DNA of 5,867 nt from Planctomycetota bacterium (lineage in GTDB: Bacteria; Planctomycetota; Planctomycetia; Pirellulales; Thermoguttaceae), in contig JAEWUR010000658.1 of the NCBI GenBank assembly GCA_023397045.1, positions 1 to 5,867 on the forward strand, in the 5' to 3' direction. The notes below the pieces were generated by a model that searched no databases, was not told where the DNA came from, and saw only the letters and a list, made by a program, of their open reading frames with translations. Each line of letters begins with the position of its first letter. Position 1 is the first letter of the stretch. A program made the translations under genes and the position numbers. Positions 1 to 3,843 of the stretch are shown one piece after another.

Positions 1-48
1 CCAGAACTCGCGTGTCTCAACCCGTTTCGACTTGCTCGACCCGTCCAT
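1..48 (-). CDS. IS66-type TnpA-like protein, N-terminal fragment (runs off the window)
   Basis: Read on the minus strand, an ATG at 48-46 opens MDGSSKSKRVETREFW and continues past position 1. A perfect AGGAGG (plus-strand 55-60) lies 6 nt upstream, so the start is well supported although only 16 residues are visible. The basic, Ser/Lys-rich beginning followed by a REFW-like segment resembles the start of the small TnpA accessory proteins of IS66-family elements, which are helix-turn-helix proteins encoded just inside the IS end. The 78-bp distance to a GTAAGCG terminus at 126-120 fits that layout. The family call rests on the terminus and gene placement more than on the 16 residues. It could be another small orphan protein with a strong ribosome binding site. 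Confidence 0.5.
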   Translation of the reverse strand, partial: MDGSSKSKRVETREFW

Positions 49-54
49 ACCAGA

Positions 55-60
55 CCTCCT
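55..60 (-). promoter_or_regulatory. Ribosome binding site of the TnpA-like gene
   Basis: The minus strand reads AGGAGG, a full match to the anti-Shine-Dalgarno core, followed by a 6-nt spacer and ATG. This site is the main evidence that the short minus-strand reading frame at the window edge is a real gene start. Confidence 0.6.
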
Positions 61-159
61 TCGGTTTCGTTGCCAGACGAACCCAAGGTATCACGGCCAG
101 GAAGACGTGTTCCGCGAGACGCTTACGCTTATTGGCACAACCATCTGACAATTAAGGTC

Positions 160-188
160 TCAGGTGACGGCAGCCGTTCGTCGCCTGA
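160..188. repeat. Inverted repeat upstream of the resolvase gene
   Basis: TCAGGTGACG at 160-169 pairs with CGTCGCCTGA at 179-188 over 10 positions, one of them a G.T wobble, around a 9-nt loop. It lies in the 140-bp space between the IS end and the resolvase start. It has no following T-run, so a terminator is unlikely. It could be a recombinase-binding site (res or crossover-like) or an operator for the resolvase, but nothing in the sequence decides between these. Confidence 0.35.
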
Positions 189-266
189 AATGCTGAGAGA
201 AAACGTAATTGCTCCTGCTGCCAAAAAGCCTTTACCCATGCTGCCATTCTGCGCTAGAAGAAAGGC

Positions 267-872
267 ATGGAGCCGTTTTCGGGAAATGCCCTTGCCTGCT
301 ATTGCCGAGTTTCTTCCCGGCATCAGAGAAACGACGGTCAGAAGGCCGAAATTACGCGATGGCTTTCGGTGCAAGGCATCGATCCGGATGCGGTGCTTTG
401 GTTTGAGGACCATGAGTCGGCCAAGACCCTGAACCGGCCGGCGTTTCAGGCACTTCAGCAAGCGGTATTCGAGGGGCGCGTACGCACGGTGATCGTGTGG
501 AAGCTCGATCGGCTTTCTCGCAGCCAGCAGGACGGCATCAATCTGTTGGCCGAGTGGTGCGAACGCGGAGTGCGGATTGTCGCCGTCACTCAGCAGTTGG
601 ATCTCAGCGGCGCACTCGGGCGAATGGTCGCCAGCGTGCTATTCGGATTGGCGGAAATCGAATTGGAGTACCGCCGCGAGCGGCAGGCTGCCGGCATCCG
701 AGTCGCCAAGGCCCGAGGCGTTTATCGGGGCCGCAAGAAGGGAACCACCAAGGCCATGCCGCATCGTATGCGGGAACTGCGCCAACGAGGGTTGACGACA
801 GCCGAGATAGCCAGCGCCACGGGTGTTTCCGAAAGAACGGTTTTCCGGTATCTCAGGGATACGGCTGGGTGA
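267..872 (+). CDS. Serine recombinase (resolvase/invertase family)
   Basis: This encodes a 201-aa small serine recombinase, which cuts and rejoins DNA at specific sites through a 5'-phosphoserine intermediate. The N-terminal catalytic domain (about 9-140) carries YCRVSSRHQ with nucleophile Ser16 and Arg14, and KLDRLSR (79-85) with Asp81, Arg82 and Arg85. The E-helix follows at IELEYRRERQAAG (131-143). A short basic linker (144-160) leads to a C-terminal helix-turn-helix (about 169-197: LRQRGLTTAEIASATG then SERTVFRYL). Length and domain order match resolvases and invertases, not the large serine integrases or the IS607 type. ATG 267 is the first start after an in-frame stop at 255. The upstream AGAAG/AAAGG is a modest, closely spaced ribosome binding site. 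All key residues are present, so the enzyme looks intact. Its site and its host element are not evident. Confidence 0.93.
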   Translation: MEPFSGNALACYCRVSSRHQRNDGQKAEITRWLSVQGIDPDAVLWFEDHESAKTLNRPAFQALQQAVFEGRVRTVIVWKLDRLSRSQQDGINLLAEWCERGVRIVAVTQQLDLSGALGRMVASVLFGLAEIELEYRRERQAAGIRVAKARGVYRGRKKGTTKAMPHRMRELRQRGLTTAEIASATGVSERTVFRYLRDTAG

Positions 873-897
873 TGCACTCCGGGACAAACGCGGTGAC

Positions 898-926
898 TGG
901 CTGCCTTGCCATGTTTTGCCTACAAT
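898..926 (+). promoter_or_regulatory. Weak candidate promoter for the methyltransferase gene
   Basis: TACAAT at 921-926 is a good -10 match. The hexamer 17 bp upstream (TGGCTG, 898-903) is a poor -35. A perfect TTGACA also occurs at 943-948 but has no acceptable -10 at the usual spacing before the TTG start. A promoter somewhere in this 101-bp gap is plausible; the exact one is uncertain. Confidence 0.2.
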
Positions 927-973
927 ACAGCGAGTCAAACCGTTGACAGACGCATTCTTGGGAGTGGATCGCC

Positions 974-1825
974 TTGAATCTTTTAGACACTATCACTCGT
1001 TCAACGCCGCCGGCTCCGTGGACAACGGGCGACAAAATCCCGTGGAACGAGCTTGAATTCAGCCAACGCATGCTGGAACTGCACCTTTGCCAGGATCATG
1101 ACTGGGCCAGCCGGCGATTCGACACGATCGACCGCCATGTTGCATGGCTTGCGTCGCAGTTGCCGAATCGCGGAGCTAGAATCCTCGATCTCGGCTGTGG
1201 ACCGGGCCTTTATGCCCAAAGGCTTGCCCGGCTTGGTCATCGGTGTGTGGGAATCGACTTCTCTCCGGCGTCGATTGAATATGCAAAGCAACAAGCGGCG
1301 CAAGAACATCTCGACATCCGTTATGAATTGGCCGACCTGCGGCAACATGAAATTGCCGGGCAGTATGACCTAGCCATGATGGTGTTCGGCGAGTTCAATG
1401 TATTCCGCAAGTGCGAAGTCGAGACAATGCTTGCCAAGACAAGTGTATCGCTCAAGCCTGGCGGCCGTCTTGTCATCGAGATCCATCCGTTCGATGAAGT
1501 CCGACGCCAAGGGCTTGCGCCGGCATTCTGGCAGTCGGCACAAACCGGACTGTTCTCCGATCGCCCTCACTTTTGGCTGCAAGAACAATTCTGGGACGAA
1601 GCGACCGCAACGACCACGACGCGATACTTGATTGTGGACGCCGAGCGAGCCGACGTGACGGAATACGGTTCGACGATGCAAGCATACACGGACAAGCAGC
1701 TTCGTAAGATGCTTGAGGCTGCCGGCATGAGCAATGTTAAAGGAATTGAAGAATCGGATTGGCCGGCCGGCGAAGGTTTGACGGACAAGCTGCGCTTATT
1801 CGCTTGCGAAAAGGCCTTGTCGTAA
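974..1825 (+). CDS. Class I SAM-dependent methyltransferase
   Basis: This is a 283-aa soluble Rossmann-fold methyltransferase that transfers a methyl group from S-adenosylmethionine; the acceptor cannot be read from sequence. Motif I is ILDLGCGPGLYA (70-81). The ribose-binding acid is Asp95 in CVGIDFSPAS, the adenine-contact region is ELADLR (118-123), and motif IV is QYDLAMM (130-136). LKPGGRLVIEI (160-170) is the classical post-motif strand. The N-terminal segment PWTTGDKIPWNELEFSQRML (14-33) precedes the fold and resembles a conserved N-terminal extension that I recall from one uncharacterised branch of these enzymes, which supports the early start. The start is TTG at 974: an in-frame stop lies at 944, no ATG or GTG intervenes, and TGGGAG at 959-964 is a well-placed ribosome binding site. 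The gene converges on the DedA-like gene with an 11-bp gap. Confidence 0.9.
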   Translation: MNLLDTITRSTPPAPWTTGDKIPWNELEFSQRMLELHLCQDHDWASRRFDTIDRHVAWLASQLPNRGARILDLGCGPGLYAQRLARLGHRCVGIDFSPASIEYAKQQAAQEHLDIRYELADLRQHEIAGQYDLAMMVFGEFNVFRKCEVETMLAKTSVSLKPGGRLVIEIHPFDEVRRQGLAPAFWQSAQTGLFSDRPHFWLQEQFWDEATATTTTRYLIVDAERADVTEYGSTMQAYTDKQLRKMLEAAGMSNVKGIEESDWPAGEGLTDKLRLFACEKALS

Positions 1826-1850
1826 CGGCGCTTCCATTACGATGCGCCGT
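1825..1850. terminator. Possible bidirectional terminator hairpin between convergent genes
   Basis: ACGGCGC (1825-1831) and GCGCCGT (1844-1850) form a perfect 7-bp GC-rich stem with a 12-nt loop. It covers the stop codon region of the methyltransferase and the last codons of the opposing DedA-like gene. The plus side is followed by CTTTC, only a weak T-run, and the minus side has none, so efficient intrinsic termination is uncertain. Confidence 0.3.
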
Positions 1851-2487
1851 CTTTCGCCGATGGCCACAGCCATCGTGCTGCTATGGCGACGACTACAGGC
1901 ACGGCAATCGCGGCCGCCATCGCAATGGGTAGTTCCACCCGATCGCCCAATGCGGCATAGGCCGCTGCGATGCCGAGATTGCTCAGTCCGATGGCCGCGA
2001 AGAACCGCCACCAGCCGATTCGCATCGTGCCGATCACAAGGACGCTCGCCTCGGCCAGAACCGGAATTGGGCGTGCCAGAATCAATATCAGAATGCCGTG
2101 TCGGGCGGCCAGGGCATCCATGCGGGCCAACTCCTCTTCGGACGACAATCGTCGGGCCAACGGACGGCCGAACCACCGCACGAGCCAATAGGCCGCCGAT
2201 GCGCCGATGGTCATTCCGCACCACGAGGCGGCCGTGCCGAGCCAAAACCCGAGTGCTTTGCCAGCGAAGGTGCTTACTATGCTGGATGGAACGGGCAGGA
2301 CGATGTCGCCCGCTAGCAGACCAATTACCAAAACGGCAGCCGCGCCGCGAGAGTCCGAGAAGTTCAACCAACGAGCCGTCTTCGATTCCGCCGACTCCCC
2401 GAAAACAAGAAACGGCACAATCGGGACCGCGAGCGCCACCGCTATCAGCAATATCCAATGAAAAAGGCGATGGTTCCCGGCGTCCAC
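1837..2487 (-). CDS. DedA/VTT-family integral membrane protein (TVP38-like)
   Basis: This is a 216-aa inner-membrane protein. Hydrophobic segments lie at about 8-30, 47-60, 84-105, 158-180 and 186-207. Two motif-bearing stretches resemble the paired re-entrant loops of VTT (DedA/TVP38/TMEM64) proteins: GDIVLPVPSSIVSTFAGKAL (60-79) and ARPIPVLAEASVLVIG (138-153). Family members are linked to lipid flipping and membrane homeostasis. Asp61 and Arg139 are plausible counterparts of conserved charged residues. Where many DedA proteins have a second Arg after the proline loop, this one has LAEAS with Glu146, so it is a divergent branch. The start is GTG at 2487-2485: the frame is open up to a TGA at 2523-2521 but has no other usable start there. 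No convincing Shine-Dalgarno sequence is present. The TAA stop lies 11 bp from the methyltransferase stop. Confidence 0.85.
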   Translation of the reverse strand: MDAGNHRLFHWILLIAVALAVPIVPFLVFGESAESKTARWLNFSDSRGAAAVLVIGLLAGDIVLPVPSSIVSTFAGKALGFWLGTAASWCGMTIGASAAYWLVRWFGRPLARRLSSEEELARMDALAARHGILILILARPIPVLAEASVLVIGTMRIGWWRFFAAIGLSNLGIAAAYAALGDRVELPIAMAAAIAVPVVVAIAARWLWPSAKDGAS

Positions 2488-2576
2488 GGAGGTCTTAGCA
2501 TTGAAGGTGTGTTCGGATGGTCAATATGGAAGTGGCAAGCTCAGTGAACGATCACGGGCAGGCTGCTTGTGCTATC

Positions 2577-2605
2577 ATTGTGCCGTATTACACCGCCATT
2601 GACAA
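2577..2605 (-). promoter_or_regulatory. Candidate sigma70-like promoter for the DedA-like gene
   Basis: On the minus strand TTGTCA (2605-2600, 5 of 6 to the -35 consensus) is followed by exactly 17 bp and CACAAT (2582-2577, 4 of 6 to the -10). Transcription would start near 2570 and leave a leader of about 80 nt before the GTG at 2487. The assignment rests on hexamer match and spacing alone. Confidence 0.3.
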
Positions 2606-2658
2606 TCGGTCCTCCTGGAACACTTGGGCCACAGCCCGCCTGAAGTACTGAATTGCTA

Positions 2659-2685
2659 AGCCTGCGAGGCGAGCGTATGCAGGCT
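2659..2685. repeat. Inverted repeat with 7-bp arms
   Basis: AGCCTGC (2659-2665) and GCAGGCT (2679-2685) are exact reverse complements around a 13-nt loop. There is no T-run after it on either strand. It is the first of four hairpins in the gene-poor gap. Confidence 0.35.
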
Positions 2686-2790
2686 CATGGAAGGGAATGG
2701 GAAGATGCACCAAACACGAGGCACGATGGTATGGCCTGGGCAACGTGCTCGTCCTGTATCGTGAAATGAGACAAGAGTCATCCGGCCTTG

Positions 2791-2818
2791 GCGTGTTGTC
2801 ACGCCGCAGTGAACACGC
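2791..2818. repeat. Bulged hairpin with 7+3 bp stem
   Basis: GCGTGTT (2791-2797) pairs with AACACGC (2812-2818). After a 2-nt bulge (GT), CAC (2800-2802) pairs with GTG (2809-2811) around a 6-nt loop. The compact bulged form looks like an RNA stem rather than a simple DNA palindrome. Confidence 0.4.
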
Positions 2819-2862
2819 TATGAGCCCCGCGGAATCGGCACCAACAACGGCAGGAAGTCGTT

Positions 2863-2884
2863 GGGCAATGTGAACTGGTTGCCC
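2863..2884. repeat. Inverted repeat with 6-bp arms
   Basis: GGGCAA (2863-2868) and TTGCCC (2879-2884) pair perfectly around a 10-nt loop. Alone it would be unremarkable. It is listed because it is one of four stems in the same gap. Confidence 0.25.
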
Positions 2885-2956
2885 TTGTGCAGTGCTGGCT
2901 ACATCGGCATCGTCCAGGATATTTCGAGCTTGCCGGTCCCATCGCCGCCATCGTCA

Positions 2957-3014
2957 CTGTCATCCTTGGGGCCTGGAGGCCTTCGGCCCGCGGGGCGAGC
3001 CCCAAGGATGACAG
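2957..3014. repeat. Strong palindromic element with 16-bp perfect arms
   Basis: CTGTCATCCTTGGGGC (2957-2972) and GCCCCAAGGATGACAG (2999-3014) are exact reverse complements. The 26-nt centre contains a further GGCC-TTC-GGCC mini-stem at 2978-2988. Outside the perfect arms an imperfect match continues: the bases before 2957 align with the complement of those after 3014 at about 9 of 13 positions. No T-run follows, so it is not a standard terminator. The form matches dispersed palindromic repeats (REP- or MITE-like). The core TGTCATCC/GGATGACA resembles a repeat motif I recall as common in environmental bacterial genomes. Confidence 0.6.
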
Positions 3015-3085
3015 CGCCGACGACGGCAGGTCGAAAGGACCAGGAACCGGCCCACGGCAGATCGCGCGTGCCGCGATGTGTCTCC

Positions 3086-3130
3086 GTGTTGATGCAACAC
3101 TGTGCCTTCAGCAGGACATAACGCAGTTCA
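3086..3130 (+). repeat. Repeat copy A upstream of the orphan gene
   Basis: The copy begins with the palindrome GTGTTG-ATG-CAACAC (3086-3100), followed by 16 nt, then CATAACG (3117-3123), and TCAG four bases later (3128-3131). The same blocks, ATGCAACAC-N16-CATAACG-N4-TCAG, recur with identical spacing at 3604-3643, just after the orphan gene. This copy ends about 36 bp before the gene's ATG. Confidence 0.5.
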
Positions 3131-3155
3131 GATGCTAACGGGGATGCAGATACGT

Positions 3156-3160
3156 GGAGG
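3156..3160 (+). promoter_or_regulatory. Ribosome binding site of the orphan gene
   Basis: GGAGG at 3156-3160 stands 6 nt before ATG 3167. It is one of the best Shine-Dalgarno matches in the window and fixes the start of a gene that has no recognisable homologue. Confidence 0.65.
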
Positions 3161-3166
3161 GGGCTT

Positions 3167-3595
3167 ATGAAGACGATTGACTCTTGGGATGAAATGCCGC
3201 GTTACGGCGTTGTACCGCTGACGACCGAGCCGGGCGGGCTACAGTATCGGATCGTATGCGACGTAACCGCAAGGGGAAAGGATCTGATCGAAAAGACGCT
3301 CGGCATCGCTGGACTCCAGTTGGAAATGAACTGGGACTACGGGACGAACGACGAACCACACATCGGCTCCATCATGCTCGGCCCTGAAATCCTCTCGATG
3401 ATCGGCGTCTATGCCTTGTTCGACGATGGTTGTCACGAGGTGTGGATGACCAAGACCTATGGTCTCGTCGGAATCCAACATGGTGATTCGCAGGAGGTGA
3501 TTAACGGACTCGACTTATTGTACAGAGCAGATCGTGTGTATTGCTTTGTCTACCTTGATACCGCCGCCAATTTGAATCCGTCCATCTTGTGCTGA
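3167..3595 (+). CDS. Uncharacterised 142-aa cytoplasmic protein (orphan, cassette-like setting)
   Basis: I do not recognise the family with confidence. The product is small and acidic, with no signal peptide or membrane segment. It opens MKTIDSWDEMPRYGVVPLTT, has a mixed alpha/beta look (GGLQYRIVCDVTARGKDLIEKT-like strand then helix, about 23-44), a central Trp/Asp-rich stretch (NWDYGTNDEPHIGS, 55-68) and a Tyr/Val strand near the end (VYCFVYLDTA, 124-133). Cysteines at 31, 89, 126 and 142 show no metal-binding spacing. ATG 3167 with GGAGG 6 nt upstream makes the start firm. It is a lone gene, with about 680 bp before it and about 250 bp after it, bracketed by two copies of a split direct repeat. 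Small single genes of this kind in repeat-bounded settings are often cargo of cassettes or immunity-type proteins. That is inference; the sequence gives no functional motif. Confidence 0.75.
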   Translation: MKTIDSWDEMPRYGVVPLTTEPGGLQYRIVCDVTARGKDLIEKTLGIAGLQLEMNWDYGTNDEPHIGSIMLGPEILSMIGVYALFDDGCHEVWMTKTYGLVGIQHGDSQEVINGLDLLYRADRVYCFVYLDTAANLNPSILC

Positions 3596-3643
3596 GTGTC
3601 GTTATGCAACACAGCCACGTCTGACGCCCATAACGGTACTCAG
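3596..3643 (+). repeat. Repeat copy B downstream of the orphan gene
   Basis: It starts directly after the stop codon with GTGTCGTTATGCAACAC (3596-3612), then 16 nt, CATAACG (3629-3635), and TCAG at 3640-3643. It shares 9+7+4 identical bases with copy A (3086-3131) at the same spacing. Within this copy CGTTATG (3600-3606) and CATAACG (3629-3635) are also exact reverse complements, so it can fold into a 7-bp stem with a 22-nt loop. Confidence 0.5.
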
Positions 3644-3670
3644 GAACTTGGACGCCCTTCCATTTGTCCT

Positions 3671-3754
3671 GGCAGTGCTCATGATCGGGGCGCATCGTTC
3701 GCCCAAATCGATACGCCGTCCTTCCCACATGGCCGTCCCGATCATGAGTCTGCC
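3671..3754. repeat. Long interrupted hairpin (17-bp outer stem plus inner stem)
   Basis: GGCAG (3671-3675) and CTCATGATCGGG (3678-3689) pair exactly with CCCGATCATGAG (3737-3748) and CTGCC (3750-3754), separated by a small 2/1-nt internal bulge. Inside, GCGCATCG (3690-3697) pairs with CGATACGC (3709-3716) at 7 of 8 positions. The stem is far longer than a typical terminator and has no T-run. It may be a structured RNA, a palindromic mobile remnant or a recombination site. Confidence 0.55.
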
Positions 3755-3770
3755 CCTTCATTCTCAGTAC

Positions 3771-3798
3771 TTGCAACGCACGGTCCAACGCCGATAAT
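3771..3798 (+). promoter_or_regulatory. Candidate sigma70-like promoter for the TPR gene
   Basis: TTGCAA (3771-3776, 4 of 6 to the -35) is followed by 16 bp and GATAAT (3793-3798, 5 of 6 to the -10). Transcription would start near 3805, giving a leader of about 40 nt to ATG 3844. Position, spacing and hexamers are all reasonable. Confidence 0.45.
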
Positions 3799-3843
3799 AG
3801 GGGTAAATCCGTCCCTGAGACTCTGAGAACCTTCCCGAGAAAT

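Larger units (their letters stand above)
1..126 (-). mobile_element. Left-end fragment of an IS66-like insertion sequence
   Basis: Reading inward on the minus strand from 126, the sequence begins GTAAGCGTCTCGCGGAAC. IS66-family terminal inverted repeats characteristically begin GTAA and commonly GTAAGCG, and they are followed within about 100 bp by tnpA. That is the arrangement seen here: terminus at 126, ribosome binding site at 60-55, ATG at 48. The family makes an 8-bp target duplication, so the flanking copy here would be plus-strand 127-134 (gcttattg). The opposite terminus and transposase lie outside the window, so the boundary is an inference from one end only. Confidence 0.5.
2488..3166. 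other. Gene-poor intergenic region of about 680 bp with several hairpins
   Basis: No reading frame here looks like a gene. It separates the divergently oriented DedA-like gene (minus) and the orphan gene (plus). Besides the candidate DedA promoter it contains inverted repeats at 2659-2685, 2791-2818, 2863-2884 and 2957-3014, and the first copy of a repeat pair at 3086-3130. The density of self-complementary sequence suggests structured RNA or remnants of non-coding mobile DNA, but I recognise no known RNA family. Confidence 0.5.
3596..3843. other. Intergenic region between the orphan gene and the TPR gene
   Basis: These 248 bp contain no convincing gene. They hold repeat copy B, a long interrupted hairpin (3671-3754), and a promoter (3771-3798) for the downstream TPR gene. 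A minus-strand frame spans the region but has no supported start or recognisable domain. Confidence 0.5.

Noticed and set aside
497..946. 149-codon plus-strand frame overlapping the resolvase
   Set aside because: It lies in another frame of a gene with intact catalytic motifs, lacks a ribosome binding site and shows no domain; it is a shadow frame of GC-rich DNA.
943..971. Promoter using the perfect TTGACA at 943-948
   Set aside because: The base positions 16-18 bp downstream (around 965-972) give no -10-like hexamer and would overlap the ribosome binding site and start codon.
1796..2498. Two long frames (220 aa minus, 218 aa plus) over the DedA-like gene
   Set aside because: Both are Arg/Pro/Ser-rich low-complexity translations. 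Only the 1837-2487 minus frame has membrane segments and VTT motifs.
2599..2627. Plus-strand promoter using TTGACA at 2599-2604
   Set aside because: There is no -10-like sequence at the expected spacing (acttgg at 2622-2627), and no gene begins within 500 bp downstream. The same bases serve better as a minus-strand -35.
2697..2873. Short 58-aa plus-strand frame in the gene-poor gap (starts MGRCTKHEARWY)
   Set aside because: It has poor ribosome-binding-site spacing and no recognisable domain, and it overlaps the bulged hairpin at 2791-2818. More likely it is non-coding structured sequence.
3596..3640. Complete integron attC site after the orphan gene
   Set aside because: GTTATG and CATAAC are present, but in the wrong order for an attC (GTTATG first) and only about 36 bp apart. 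No second pair of boxes was found within 150 bp.
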